Below, piece by piece: positions 42,673-52,554 of a stretch of DNA of 64,000 nt (position 1 is the first letter of the stretch; every line of letters begins with the position of its first letter). The notes beneath the pieces are model-generated. The model did no database searches. It saw only the letters and a list, made by a program, of their open reading frames with translations, and was not told the origin of the DNA. A program made the position numbers and the translations under genes. Origin of the DNA: Larkinella sp. C7 (GTDB lineage: Bacteria; Bacteroidota; Bacteroidia; Cytophagales; Spirosomataceae). Where the stretch lies: contig NZ_VBSL01000016.1 of the NCBI RefSeq assembly GCF_006149005.1, forward strand, positions 62,001 to 126,000. Direction: 5' to 3'.

Positions 42673-44165
42673 TTCCAGTCCGGATTTTGTTCCAGCTTCG
42701 GATTTGCCCGGATTTCATCCAGCGGAATCGGGTAATACCGGTGTTTGGGTTGGGGGGCGCGGGTTGGATACACTTCGTTGACCGCTTTCGGAATCACCGT
42801 CAGAAACGTGTTGGTGCGGGTCAGGTCGTACCAGCGGTCGCCTTCGGCGAAAAACTCCCAGCTCCGTTCCTGCAAAACCGCCTTGATAAAATCATCTTTA
42901 CTCAGCCCAGTCGGGAGATTGGCCAGCCCCGCCCGGTTTCGAATCGCGTTGATGTATTGGTAGGCCGTCGCCGTCGGGCCGTTCAGCCGGGCTTCTGCTT
43001 CCGACGCAATCAGGTACAAATCCGCCAGCCGCAGCATCGGTACGTTGTTCCGTCCTTTTGCGCCAACCGAGTTTCGATCCATGTATTTTTTGATCAGCAC
43101 ACCTTTTACGGTATAGGGCGTAATTTCCTTCTGCGGAACCACTTTCCCCGCGACGCTGACAAAGCTCGTATCCAGCAATTGCCGCCGTTTGTCGGTGGGA
43201 CTAAACGAATCGAAAAACGCCTGGAAGGCAAAAATGGAGCCGAAGGTCGTGTTTCCGTAATCCCGGCTGGCACTGTTGGCGGGGCCGCAGAAGCCCATCA
43301 ACGTCGTGCCGCGCGCCCGGGTGGCGTTATCGCCTTCAAACGCAAACATGTTTTCCTGCCGGGCCGCATCCTCTTTTTCGACGTCGAACACATCGAGCAC
43401 ATTCGGCATCAGCGTGTATTTTCCAGACGTGATGACCTCGATTGATTTTGTTTTGGCGGTTGTCCAGTCTTCCGCATACAAAGCCGCCTTAGCATACAGC
43501 CCGATGGCCACTTCTCTGGAAGCCCGCCCTTTGATCGTGGAGGCCGCATACGACGGCAACTTGGCAATGGCGTCGTCCAGATCCTTAAAAATCTGTTTGT
43601 AGACCTCGGCTTTGGGACTTTTCGCCACCAGCGCGTCCGATTCACTCTGGCTGGGCGAGGTCCGGACGACCACATCTCCGAAGTTTTTCGCCAGCGTAAA
43701 ATGGTAGAACGCCCGCAGGAACAGGGCTTCGCCCACAATGGCATTCCGGCGGTTGGTTTCCATCGCGATGGCCGGCACCCGGTCGATCACCCAGTTGGCG
43801 TTCTCGATGCCCTTGTAGCAAAACTGCCATAAACCGTAGGGACTTTCGGCGGTTCGGCCAAAGCTTTTCGGCCCCGAATAATCGGTATCGTAGGTGTAAA
43901 CGGCAAAGACATTGCGGCCCACCACCGGTTTCACCCAGAGCTGATCCCCGGCAAAATCACCGGCAAAGACAATGGGAGCCTGGTCGAACAGGTCGTTGAT
44001 CGACCCGTAAGCCGCTGTCAAAGCCGCTTCAGCGTCCTGCGCACTTTTGTAAAAATTGGTCGTGATGACCGACGAATAAACGGTTTCGTCTAATTCCTGG
44101 CAGGCACTAAACCCGAAGGCCGCCAGAACCGCCACCAGAATGGATGTTGAAAAAGGTCGTTTCAT
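42669..44165 (-). CDS. SusD-like glycan-binding lipoprotein, locus 2
   Basis: 498 residues with a lipobox (AAFGFSACQE; cysteine near 22). Family landmarks: LTAAYGSINDLFDQAPIVFAG, GEALFLRAFYHFTLAKNFGDVVVRT, EVAIGLYAKAALYAEDWTTAK and the C-terminal RSWEFFAEGDRWYDLTRTN and KHRYYPIPLDEI. It is clearly more distant from the other two SusD proteins of the window than they are from each other. It follows susC by 19 bp, with no hairpin between them, unlike loci 1 and 3. Confidence 0.92.
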   Translation of the reverse strand: MKRPFSTSILVAVLAAFGFSACQELDETVYSSVITTNFYKSAQDAEAALTAAYGSINDLFDQAPIVFAGDFAGDQLWVKPVVGRNVFAVYTYDTDYSGPKSFGRTAESPYGLWQFCYKGIENANWVIDRVPAIAMETNRRNAIVGEALFLRAFYHFTLAKNFGDVVVRTSPSQSESDALVAKSPKAEVYKQIFKDLDDAIAKLPSYAASTIKGRASREVAIGLYAKAALYAEDWTTAKTKSIEVITSGKYTLMPNVLDVFDVEKEDAARQENMFAFEGDNATRARGTTLMGFCGPANSASRDYGNTTFGSIFAFQAFFDSFSPTDKRRQLLDTSFVSVAGKVVPQKEITPYTVKGVLIKKYMDRNSVGAKGRNNVPMLRLADLYLIASEAEARLNGPTATAYQYINAIRNRAGLANLPTGLSKDDFIKAVLQERSWEFFAEGDRWYDLTRTNTFLTVIPKAVNEVYPTRAPQPKHRYYPIPLDEIRANPKLEQNPDWK

Positions 44166-44184
44166 GAAAGTCAGGAGTTTAGGA

Positions 44185-47100
44185 TCAGAATGTACACTGA
44201 AGACCCACTACGTACGATTTGGCCGCCGGATAGGTGCCGTTGTCGTAAAACAGCGCGTTGGCACTCCCGTAATTATTGGATTCGGGGTCCCATCCCTGGT
44301 ATTTGGTCAGCGTAAACAGGTTGTTACCAGCCACATAGGCTCGAATACCTTTGGTAAATTTGACGCGCGGCAGGTTGTAGGCCAGCGTCAGATTTTTGAC
44401 CCGGATGTAGGAATTGTCTTCCACCCAGCGATCGCCCACCGGCAAATTCGTGCCCTGCGCCGGTTTGACATACTCGTTGTTGGGATTGGTCGCCGACCAG
44501 CGGTTGGCCGTTCCTTCCAGCAAATTGACCTGCCCGGATGGCGTTTCGAACGTGAACCGGAACCCGTTGAATAGCCGACTTCCCTGCACGCCCTGCACAA
44601 AACCGCTCAACTCAAAGTTCTTGTATTTCACCAGCGTCGAAAACCCGAAAAAGTACTTCGGCTGCGCATTGCCGACGATCACCTGATCGTCCGTACTGAT
44701 TTTCCCGTCGCCGTTGACATCCTTGATTTTAAAACCACCCGTTCGGGCGTCATAGCCGGGGAGAAAGGTTTCGCCGGTCTGGTTGATGCCGTCCAGTATA
44801 TACGTCCGGTAGATGCCCAGCGGTTGCCCGACTTTCAGAATGGAATAGCTCGACAGGGCGATTTCGTTTTGAATACCGTCCAGCGCCAGCACCTTGTTTT
44901 TGTTGAACGTGATGTTTCCCGAAGCTTCCCATTTGACCGCGCCCGTCAGAATCTTGCCGCTCAGGCCCAGTTCCAGCCCCTTGTTCTGGATCGAACCGTA
45001 ATTTCCCGTGATGGTCGTGTAGCCCGACGACATCGGCAGGGCTTTGGTAAACAACAGGTTATCAGTGCGTTTGTGGTAATAATCGGCGACGACAGTCAAG
45101 CGGTTATTGAGAAAAGCCGCATCCAGACCAATGTCAAGCTGCGTCGCTTGCTCCCACTTCAAATCCGGGTTCGCAATCCCGCTTGGGTTGATGCCAGTTT
45201 GGGTTATGTTGTTGAAATTGTAGTTGTAACCCTGTCCGCTCACGGTTGCCAGCGACTGGTACGGCCCGATGGCGCCCGCATTTCCGGTCACGCCGTAACT
45301 GGCCCGCAGCTTCAGGTCACTGATGAACTTGACGGGTTTCATAAATTCCTCCTCGATGATCCGCCAGGCTGCCGACACTGCCGGGAAAAAACCGTATTTG
45401 TTGTTCGCACCAAACTTGCTGGACCCATCCACCCGACCCGTCAGATCCAGAAAATACCGGTCTTTAAAACCATATCCCACCCGCCCCAGCCACGAACTCA
45501 GGCTGCTTTTATTCCGGAAGCTCGACAGCGCATACACCGTGGCATTCGCGGTGGACCAGTTTTCGGTGAAGTCGTTGCCAAAACCGGAAGCCGTCTGGTT
45601 ATTGGTCTGCAAAATATCCGACTGCGTTGCGTACACCACGGTCGCATTGAGCGTATGATTCTGACCGAACTGGGTTTTGTAGGTCAGGATGCTTTCGTGC
45701 AGCAAGGTTCGGGCGTAGCTGCTGTTGTTGCTGGCCGACCCGTTCACGGCGTTGGGATTGTTCAGCGAAATCGAATCGACAATGGAGCGGGGCGAATACT
45801 GTTCCTGCAAACTGTTGGACAGATCGGCATTGAAGCTGGCGCGGTACGTAAACCCTTTGAAAATCATCACTTCGAGGTACAGATTGCCCAGAAACCGGTT
45901 GCCGCTGGTGTAATTTTTCTTCGCCAGCTCGCCCATCGGATTGACGGTTTCCCGGTAGCGTCCGTTGAACTGATCGGCAAAGGAATACACGCTGCCGTCC
46001 GGTCGGAAAGGGCGCAAGGTGGGCGGAGCCGCCACGGCCCGGCCCAGAATCCCTTCACGGGCGCTCGTGACGTTTACGCCCGTTCCGCCCGCATTCACCC
46101 GGTTTTCACCCGTTGCGGTGTAATACAGACTGGTGCCGACCTTCACCCGCTCACTGATCCGGTGGTCGATGTTGGCCCGGAGCGCATACCGTTCATAATC
46201 CGTCTTTTTGATGATGCCTTCCTGACTAAAATAATTCGCGCCGAGCGCAATCTGGGTTTTGTTCGTGCCGGTGTTCACCGAGAGCTGGTGGTTCTGAATC
46301 ATGGCCTGGCGAAAAATCAAATCCAGGTAATTGGTTCCGGCACCCACGGCTTCCGGATTGGGATAGACGACAGTGGGGCTATAGGTGGCGTTTTCCAACT
46401 GGGCAAACTGCGTCGCATTCAGAATGCCCAGCTTCCGGGTGGTTTCCTGCTGACCGATGTAGCCGTCGTACGAAACGTTCGTCACCCCGTCTTTGCCCCG
46501 TTTGGTCGTGATCAACACCACGCCATTGGCTGCTCTGGCTCCGTAGATGGCCGTGGCTGCCGCATCTTTCAACACTTCTACCGATTCAATGTCGGAGGGA
46601 TTGATCTGCGAAAGCGGATTGGCGGCATTGACACCCGACGAAGCCGAAATCTGAATCCCGTCGATCACATACAGCGGTTCCGAAGTGCCATTGATGGAGT
46701 TCGTCCCCCGGATGCGCACGCTGATGTTGCCGCCGGGCGTTCCCGAATTTTGCCGCATGTCCAGCCCGCTCACGCGCCCCTGAAGCCCCTGTGCCAGGTT
46801 GGCTACCGGCGTTGCTTTCAGTTCCTCAGCTTTGACGGAAGCAATGGCCCCGGTCAGGGAGCTTTTGATTCGGGTGCCGTAGCCGACAACGACCACTTCG
46901 CCCAACGCCTTGGTATCGGGAGCGAGTTGAACGTCAAAAACCGTCCGGTTTCCGACCGCAACTTCCTGATTCAGATACCCGACGAATGAAAAAATCAAAA
47001 TCACATCGCCAGTTGGAATGCTGAGTTTAAATTTTCCGTCGGCATCGGTGGTGGTTCCCCGCGTGGTATTTTTGATGACGATACTCACACCCGGCAGCCC

Positions 47101-47628
47101 TTCACCGGTTTCGCTGGTGACGGTTCCGCCAATCGTCTGATCGCCCGCATTTTTCGCCTGGCTGGATGCCACCAGCTCCTGAACCGGCGGAATCGTGGCC
47201 GTTAAGGGGGCAGAAAAACCGGGCGTGGTTTCATTCACGCGGTGCAGCACTTCCGGCGAGTCGGCATTCCGGCGATCCTGTTTTTTGTCGAGAATCAGGT
47301 ACGCGCCGTTCTGTACTTTTTTGTAGTATAATCCGGTTGCATTCAGTAGTTTGTCCAGATTAACTTCCAGCTTCCGGTTGTAATTCAGCCGCCCCGCCGG
47401 AACGGTAACGCCTTCCAGCAAACCGCCTTCGAACAGAATATCCACGCCGTAGTGGTTTTTCAAATCCTTCAGCACGTCGCGCAGCTTGCGGACTTCCGGA
47501 TTGCTTTCCTGCCGGGCGGTGGGTTGCTGGGCGCGGGCAAACGTCTGGGCCCGGTTTGGGAAGCTCATCAGGGAAAACAAGGCAAACAGACAGCCACCCC
47601 AGAGCGTTTTTCGTAAGGGTCTTTTCAT
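44185..47628 (-). CDS. SusC-like TonB-dependent transporter with STN domain, locus 2
   Basis: 1147 residues. Signal peptide, STN-type region (about 45-120; VRKLRDVLKDLKNHYGVDILFEG), CarboxypepD-like domain (about 165-245; GTVTSETGEGLPGVSIVIKN), EVVVVGYGT segment, plug (DMRQNSGTPGGNISVRIRG, VEVLKDAAATAIYGARAANGV) and barrel ending in aromatic strands. Plug and barrel loops differ from the SusC proteins of loci 1 and 3, which fits a different glycan. The C-terminus (KSYVVGLQCTF) ends in the expected phenylalanine. It is followed by susD and two unknown enzymes. Confidence 0.93.
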   Translation of the reverse strand: MKRPLRKTLWGGCLFALFSLMSFPNRAQTFARAQQPTARQESNPEVRKLRDVLKDLKNHYGVDILFEGGLLEGVTVPAGRLNYNRKLEVNLDKLLNATGLYYKKVQNGAYLILDKKQDRRNADSPEVLHRVNETTPGFSAPLTATIPPVQELVASSQAKNAGDQTIGGTVTSETGEGLPGVSIVIKNTTRGTTTDADGKFKLSIPTGDVILIFSFVGYLNQEVAVGNRTVFDVQLAPDTKALGEVVVVGYGTRIKSSLTGAIASVKAEELKATPVANLAQGLQGRVSGLDMRQNSGTPGGNISVRIRGTNSINGTSEPLYVIDGIQISASSGVNAANPLSQINPSDIESVEVLKDAAATAIYGARAANGVVLITTKRGKDGVTNVSYDGYIGQQETTRKLGILNATQFAQLENATYSPTVVYPNPEAVGAGTNYLDLIFRQAMIQNHQLSVNTGTNKTQIALGANYFSQEGIIKKTDYERYALRANIDHRISERVKVGTSLYYTATGENRVNAGGTGVNVTSAREGILGRAVAAPPTLRPFRPDGSVYSFADQFNGRYRETVNPMGELAKKNYTSGNRFLGNLYLEVMIFKGFTYRASFNADLSNSLQEQYSPRSIVDSISLNNPNAVNGSASNNSSYARTLLHESILTYKTQFGQNHTLNATVVYATQSDILQTNNQTASGFGNDFTENWSTANATVYALSSFRNKSSLSSWLGRVGYGFKDRYFLDLTGRVDGSSKFGANNKYGFFPAVSAAWRIIEEEFMKPVKFISDLKLRASYGVTGNAGAIGPYQSLATVSGQGYNYNFNNITQTGINPSGIANPDLKWEQATQLDIGLDAAFLNNRLTVVADYYHKRTDNLLFTKALPMSSGYTTITGNYGSIQNKGLELGLSGKILTGAVKWEASGNITFNKNKVLALDGIQNEIALSSYSILKVGQPLGIYRTYILDGINQTGETFLPGYDARTGGFKIKDVNGDGKISTDDQVIVGNAQPKYFFGFSTLVKYKNFELSGFVQGVQGSRLFNGFRFTFETPSGQVNLLEGTANRWSATNPNNEYVKPAQGTNLPVGDRWVEDNSYIRVKNLTLAYNLPRVKFTKGIRAYVAGNNLFTLTKYQGWDPESNNYGSANALFYDNGTYPAAKSYVVGLQCTF

Positions 47629-47652
47629 GACATCAAAAGGGTTTAGGAATGG

Positions 47653-48660
47653 TTAGTGGTCTTCGACAAAGCGGACGGTGTCGTCGTGCCGGACAACCCG
47701 AATGCCAAAGACTTCGGAAATGGTATTGAGCAAATCGTCTACATTGTCGGCGCGGAACGATCCCACCAGCGTGCGCCGGGCGAGCTGGTCGCTGCTGATT
47801 TCGACCTGCAAGCCGTAATTTTCCGTGATCATATCGCCAAACTCACGCAGGGACATGTCTTCAAAAACGAAGCGTTTTTCCGTAAAAGCCGTATATTTTT
47901 CGGGCTCCACCTGACTCCGCAGTTGCAGTTGGCTCTGTCGGCTGAACGTCGCCAGATCGCCCGGTTTCAGCGTCACCTGCCGGCGTTGGCGGTTTTCGGT
48001 GTAACTCAGTTCCACTTTTCCCCGGCGAAGCATCACCTTCCCTCCCCGCGTCCGGGAATAAACGGTGAACTCGGTTCCGAGAACGGTTACGTTAAAATCG
48101 CCCTGGGTTTTCACCAGAAACTTCTGATGTCCAGCCTGGTGCGTAACTGAGAAGAAGGCTTCCCCGAACAAAACGACCTCGCGGGTTTCGGCTCCAAACC
48201 CAAACCGGGGCACCTGCAATTCCGAATTGGCATTCAGCGTCACCTTGCTGCCATCCGACAGCGTCAGCGAGCGGGTTTGCCCAAAATCCGTCCGGTAAGT
48301 CTGGTAATAAATCCGATTCCGACCCAGCCAGCCCGCAAAAACCAGCCCGATCAATACCGCTGCGGCAGCCAGCCAGCGGATCGGAAACCGGAAGCTTCGA
48401 CCGGTTTCCCGCAACGTTTCCACGCTGCTGACGGTTGCCACCGACGGATGGGCCTGCATGTGTTGCACATACCGCTCCAGGGCCTGGTCCAGCTCCGGCA
48501 CATACGGGGGTGCCAGGCGTTCCCATTCCACCAGCCACTGGTAGAACGATTCCTGGTTGGTTTCGTCGTGCAGCCACTGTTCGATCAGCCGCTTCTGCAA
48601 GGGGGTGGTCTTCCCGGCAAAATGCGCGAACATCAGTTCTTTCGTAATCATCGGATTCAT
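47653..48660 (-). CDS. FecR-type anti-sigma factor, locus 2
   Basis: 335 residues. The N-terminal segment (HFAGKTTPLQKRLIEQWLHD) is the sigma-binding part, followed by a membrane helix (WLAAAAVLIGLVFAGWLG), a FecR domain (RSLTLSDGSKVTLNANSELQV, EVVLFGEAFFSVTHQAGHQKF, VLGTEFTVYSR) and a C-terminal DUF4974 domain (DMSLREFGDMITENYGLQVEIS). It lies 24 bp before susC and 99 bp after the sigma gene, the usual compact order. Confidence 0.92.
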   Translation of the reverse strand: MNPMITKELMFAHFAGKTTPLQKRLIEQWLHDETNQESFYQWLVEWERLAPPYVPELDQALERYVQHMQAHPSVATVSSVETLRETGRSFRFPIRWLAAAAVLIGLVFAGWLGRNRIYYQTYRTDFGQTRSLTLSDGSKVTLNANSELQVPRFGFGAETREVVLFGEAFFSVTHQAGHQKFLVKTQGDFNVTVLGTEFTVYSRTRGGKVMLRRGKVELSYTENRQRRQVTLKPGDLATFSRQSQLQLRSQVEPEKYTAFTEKRFVFEDMSLREFGDMITENYGLQVEISSDQLARRTLVGSFRADNVDDLLNTISEVFGIRVVRHDDTVRFVEDH

Positions 48661-48759
48661 GGTTTGGCTCGTCGGAAGCGGTTGTTGCTTTAACGCCGTT
48701 TCTAGCTAGACAAAAAGGGCGGGATCTACACGTAGTTGGAGGGCCTAAAAAGAGGAATT

Positions 48760-49452
48760 TCAGGCCGGCCAGTCGGTCATTCCTGCCAGCAAAGCCATCC
48801 ACATCCAACTGTCTTTCAGGCCACTGCGCAAAGTTGCCAGGGCTTTCCCGATGTGGGTTTCCACGGTACGAATCGACAGGTGGAGTTCGTCGGCAATTTC
48901 CCGGTTTTTCTTCCCCTCAAACCGGTTCATGATGAACACTTTCTGGCATTGCGGGGGCAAGGTTCCCACCAGTTCGTCCACCTTCCGGTACAATTCCTCG
49001 AATTGCATCATGCGTTCGGGCGCATCGGAGGAAGCCGATTCCTGCTGCAGGGCCGACTCCAGCGGATCGTTTTTTTTTAGCTCGTTCATCAGGTAATTGT
49101 AGGCCCGGTTGCGAACCGAACGGAACAGATACGCCCGGTACGAATGCTGTACCTGACTGAATGCCTGGGTGTTCCAGAAGTTGTAGAAAATGTCGGCCAC
49201 CAGATCTTCCGCAATTTCGCGGGAATACACAAACCGGGTGGCATGCGTGCACATCGGTTTGTAATACAGCCGAAAAAGCAATTCGCAGCCTTTTTTCGGA
49301 TCGGTTCCGAACGTCCGGCGAATGAACAATTCGGAATCCAGCGTGGTCACCGGTTCGGTCTCCTCCGACTCGCCGGGCCGGTGTGCCATCGATTCACTGC
49401 CGTTGTTCCGACCGGTATTTTCCGAAGATTCTTGCGTAAAAGCAGCCCGCAT
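48760..49452 (-). CDS. ECF sigma-70 factor, locus 2
   Basis: 230 residues, longer than most because of an N-terminal extension of about 40 polar residues that may not be needed. Region 2: LLFRLYYKPMCTHATRFVYS and EDLVADIFYNFWNTQAFS. Region 4: LVGTLPPQCQKVFIMNRFEG followed by KKNREIADELHLSIRTVETHIG. A hairpin (49588-49650) lies just upstream. Predicted to control locus 2 under the FecR protein downstream. Confidence 0.9.
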   Translation of the reverse strand: MRAAFTQESSENTGRNNGSESMAHRPGESEETEPVTTLDSELFIRRTFGTDPKKGCELLFRLYYKPMCTHATRFVYSREIAEDLVADIFYNFWNTQAFSQVQHSYRAYLFRSVRNRAYNYLMNELKKNDPLESALQQESASSDAPERMMQFEELYRKVDELVGTLPPQCQKVFIMNRFEGKKNREIADELHLSIRTVETHIGKALATLRSGLKDSWMWMALLAGMTDWPA

Positions 49453-49587
49453 ACACGACGATTTAAACTTCTATTTTCCGGTTTTTAGTCCCTTTGGAAT
49501 AAAGACAAATTCAAAGCCGAATATACGTAGTGGCGGTTGGGATTTTTTTAGAAAAAGTTTTGCGAAAAAAGGAAGAAAAGAAAAGGG

Positions 49588-49650
49588 AATGATAAACGCC
49601 AAATGTAAAAGTGCAAGCTGGGGACACTTTCACATTTGGCGTTTATCATT
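49588..49650. repeat. AATGATAAACGCC inverted repeat, copy 1
   Basis: The 26-bp arms 49588-49613 and 49625-49650 match in 25 of 26 positions around an 11-nt loop. It lies upstream of the sigma gene of locus 2 and just after the SGNH esterase stop codon. A second copy is at 61566-61656. Few other signals are seen in this 207-bp gap. Confidence 0.9.
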
Positions 49651-49659
49651 TTACATTTA

Positions 49660-51060
49660 TCATTCCTTCTTAAAAAGCCCCAGATCCCAATCATCCGTCC
49701 GAAACGGAATAACCGGCAGACCTTCCTGGCTGAATAATGTGGGTTCAGGTGCGTCCCGAAACGCGAACCGGACGGCGACGGGATTCTCGACGCCATCGGC
49801 CCAAACTTCTACGGTGTTGTGTTGAATCCGGGCGTGGGCTTTCCTGAAAACCCGATCGGCTCCGGCGATCTCAAATTCCGTCAGCACCCCGGTTCTGGCA
49901 ATCAGGCCGTTGGGCGCGTGGTCGAAGGTCAGCCACATACGGTTTCCGTGGATGCGCAGGGAACGGTATTGCGGACTTTTGTACGAATCGATTTTTTGAT
50001 GATAGGTTTCGGCCAACGCCCAGTTGGCCAGCCGGTTCCCGACTTCTTTTTTATACGCCGGATGAATGTCCTCCAGGTTATCGACCAGATCGGTCGTCAC
50101 CACCATGCCGGTTTTCGGAATAGCCATCGCCCTCGTCTGATTCTCCCGAATCAGGGCCGTTTCAAACGTTCCGCCGTAGCGATACGGAGCCAGTTGGACG
50201 AAATAAAACGGAAAATCGGTCTGCCAGCGTCCGCGCCAGCTTTCCACGAGCAAACGCGTCAATTGGTAATAGGCCGGTGCATAATGCCGGTTCGACTCGC
50301 CCTGGTACCAGATCACCCCGGCAATGGCGAACGGCGTAATGGGCGCGACCATGCCGTTGAACAAAACGCCCGGAACGTTCGGTGCCCAGGGCGTTTTGAC
50401 CATCGTCCGGCCCGAATGGCGGGTTTCGGGGTACAGATTGACGAGCGATTCGGGCAGCCAGGTATCCATCTTGGAACCGCCCCACGACATATCGATCAGG
50501 CCAATCGGAACGCCGAGTTGGGCTTGCAGTTTCTTCCCAAAAAAGTACCCGACGGCACTGAATCGTTTCAAACTGACCGAATCACAAATCGACCAGTTTC
50601 CGCCCACATCGTTCTGGGGCGAAGCGGCCGCCCGTCGGTTCATCTTAAAAAACCGCATGTTGGGGTTGTGGGCCGTTGGCAATTCAGCCCGGGCATCCTT
50701 CACCCCTCCGGCCGCAGTCAACGCCATGTTCGACTGCCCCGAACACAGCCAGACTTCGCCAATCAGGATGTTGGTCAGCAAAACCGTATTGTTTCCCTGA
50801 ATCGTAATGACATACGGCCCACCACTTTTCGGCGTCCGCAACCGGATTTTCCAGGTCGCATCGGCTGCACCGGTGACGCTCACCGGCCGGTGATCCCAAC
50901 TGGCGGTGACGGTTATTTTTTCGGTCGGATTCGCCCAGCCCCAAAGGGCCACGTCGGTTTCCTGTTGCAACACCATGTCCGACGCCAGAATCGAAGGCAA
51001 AACCACCTCGGCCTGCGCACGGGAAAGGAGCAATAGCCACAGCAGCAGGGCGGTTTTCAT
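49660..51060 (-). CDS. Secreted SGNH-family sialate O-acetylesterase-like enzyme
   Basis: 466 residues from the ATG at 51060, which gives a signal peptide (LLLWLLLLSRAQA). The SGNH-type nucleophile is Ser110 in LCSGQSNM; the glycine block is IDMSWGGSKMDTWLPES, the asparagine-equivalent region is GVIWYQGESN, and the Asp/His pair is in DNLEDIHPAYK. Relatives remove acetyl groups from sialic acid or xylan-type glycans. The start overlaps the stop of the FAD oxidoreductase gene by one base (TGATG), so the two are translationally coupled at the end of locus 3. Confidence 0.87.
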   Translation of the reverse strand: MKTALLLWLLLLSRAQAEVVLPSILASDMVLQQETDVALWGWANPTEKITVTASWDHRPVSVTGAADATWKIRLRTPKSGGPYVITIQGNNTVLLTNILIGEVWLCSGQSNMALTAAGGVKDARAELPTAHNPNMRFFKMNRRAAASPQNDVGGNWSICDSVSLKRFSAVGYFFGKKLQAQLGVPIGLIDMSWGGSKMDTWLPESLVNLYPETRHSGRTMVKTPWAPNVPGVLFNGMVAPITPFAIAGVIWYQGESNRHYAPAYYQLTRLLVESWRGRWQTDFPFYFVQLAPYRYGGTFETALIRENQTRAMAIPKTGMVVTTDLVDNLEDIHPAYKKEVGNRLANWALAETYHQKIDSYKSPQYRSLRIHGNRMWLTFDHAPNGLIARTGVLTEFEIAGADRVFRKAHARIQHNTVEVWADGVENPVAVRFAFRDAPEPTLFSQEGLPVIPFRTDDWDLGLFKKE

Positions 51061-52526
51061 CAGCCGCGCATGCCGAGTTTGGTCAACACTGCCACGGCTT
51101 CGCTCCATGGCACCTCGTGGGGTAATCGCTTGCTTTTAGCGGCCAGGGCGGCCACCACCCCGGCGGCTTCGCCCATTGCCACGGCATTGCCGGTGACGCG
51201 GTAGCTGGCGTGGGCCGTAAAATCACCGCTGATGCAACGACCGGCCATCATCAGCCCGTCGACGTCTTTGGCAATCAGCGCCCGCAAGGGAATGTCATAC
51301 GGGATCATTTTAATACCACCCCGCGAAATGGTTTCCGTCTCGTTGGTTTTGCGGTCGGAAGCGTGAATATCGACGCCGAACGTGGGCCGAACGACGGCAT
51401 CCTGGTGCCGGGCACCCATCGCCAGATCCTCTTTGGTAACCGTATACCGACCGTGTATCCGGCGACCATCCCGGATGCCGATCTGCTCGGGGGTTGCCAC
51501 TATCTGAATCCCTTCCCACGGCCCGCCAAGTTTGTTCAGACCACGGACAATGCTGTATACCTCCGCCCGCGCCCGCACAGTGGCTTCCGTAATTTCATCG
51601 GCATCGAAGGCCTTGATGTTGTATTCGTGATTAACCATCACCATCACCAGATTATCGCGAATCAGGAACAGCGTGGGCATCCCGTAGGAAGGCGTAATAC
51701 CGGCGCGGTTGATCTCTTTCATAAATTCTTTCGTCGCTTTCACGTGCCAGTCCATGTTGGCTTTGCCGTTGTCGTCCTGGTAAAACGAAATGTACGGTTT
51801 CAGCGCAGCGGCATCTTTCACAACCGCCAACGTATTGAGGGTCAGCGGCTGACACGGACAGGTATCACCGCCTTTGCCAATTTCCCAGCTATTGCCGGCC
51901 TGAGCGCCCAGATCACCGTCGCCGGTGGCATCGATAAATACTTTCGCCTTCCAGGCCTGCCGCCCCGATTTCGATTCGGTGATGACGGTTGTCACCTGAT
52001 TTTTGTCTTTGTAAGCAGCTGCCACGCGGGTATGCAGCAGGAATTTTACGCCCGCTTCGGCGCACATTTCTTCGAGCAGCACCTTCATCTCATCCGGCGC
52101 ATAGACAAACTGATCCGGAACCTTGTTGCGCCGGGCGTCGCGTTCGTCGAGTTTCTGGATGATCTCTTTCGTCAGACCCGGTTTGTTAAAGTCAAAGATG
52201 TACGTCAATAAACCCGCCGTCCAGACGCCCCCCAGACAGCCGTGGATTTCGAGCAACTGCGTTCGGGCACCGGCGCGGGCGGCAGCGATGGCGGCTGCAA
52301 TCCCGGCGGGACCGCCCCCGCATACGATGACATCGACATCACCTTTAATGGGCAGATCGCGGGAAGGTTCCGAAAATTTGGTAGCGTCTTTTGGTTCGGC
52401 AGCTTCCCCATTTGTTAAGCCAAGACCGGAAAGAGCCGTGGTGCCCAGGGCCGCAGAACGCAGGAATTTCCGGCGGTTCAGGTTAAACAGAGAGGAGAGT
52501 TCGTTTTTTTTATCGTTGGGTTCCAT
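51060..52526 (-). CDS. Exported FAD-dependent oxidoreductase, PF12831-like, locus 3
   Basis: 488 residues. The leader contains NRRKFLRSAALGTTALSGLG, a twin-arginine-like signal. The dinucleotide fold is at about 63-80 (VIVCGGGPAGIAAAIAAARAG), then LEIHGCLGGVWTAGLL, FIDATGDGDLGAQAGNSWEIG and the C-terminal AGRCISGDFTAHASYRVTG. It occupies the same position downstream of SusD as the FAD oxidoreductase in locus 1, but no flavinylated partner, ApbE or cytochrome follows here; an esterase does. It may rely on locus 1 electron carriers, or use another acceptor. Substrate unknown. Confidence 0.85.
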   Translation of the reverse strand: MEPNDKKNELSSLFNLNRRKFLRSAALGTTALSGLGLTNGEAAEPKDATKFSEPSRDLPIKGDVDVIVCGGGPAGIAAAIAAARAGARTQLLEIHGCLGGVWTAGLLTYIFDFNKPGLTKEIIQKLDERDARRNKVPDQFVYAPDEMKVLLEEMCAEAGVKFLLHTRVAAAYKDKNQVTTVITESKSGRQAWKAKVFIDATGDGDLGAQAGNSWEIGKGGDTCPCQPLTLNTLAVVKDAAALKPYISFYQDDNGKANMDWHVKATKEFMKEINRAGITPSYGMPTLFLIRDNLVMVMVNHEYNIKAFDADEITEATVRARAEVYSIVRGLNKLGGPWEGIQIVATPEQIGIRDGRRIHGRYTVTKEDLAMGARHQDAVVRPTFGVDIHASDRKTNETETISRGGIKMIPYDIPLRALIAKDVDGLMMAGRCISGDFTAHASYRVTGNAVAMGEAAGVVAALAAKSKRLPHEVPWSEAVAVLTKLGMRG

Positions 52527-52554
52527 GATGCGTTTGCTGGTAAGTCGTTAAAAA

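Noticed and set aside
44824-46989. Long open frame antisense to susC of locus 2 (and similar antisense frames at 17865-19319, 25516-26958, 27007-28317 and 52636-54015)
   Set aside because: Each lies opposite a well-supported gene and has a composition rich in Arg, His, Phe and Gln with no domain, typical of GC-biased antisense frames.
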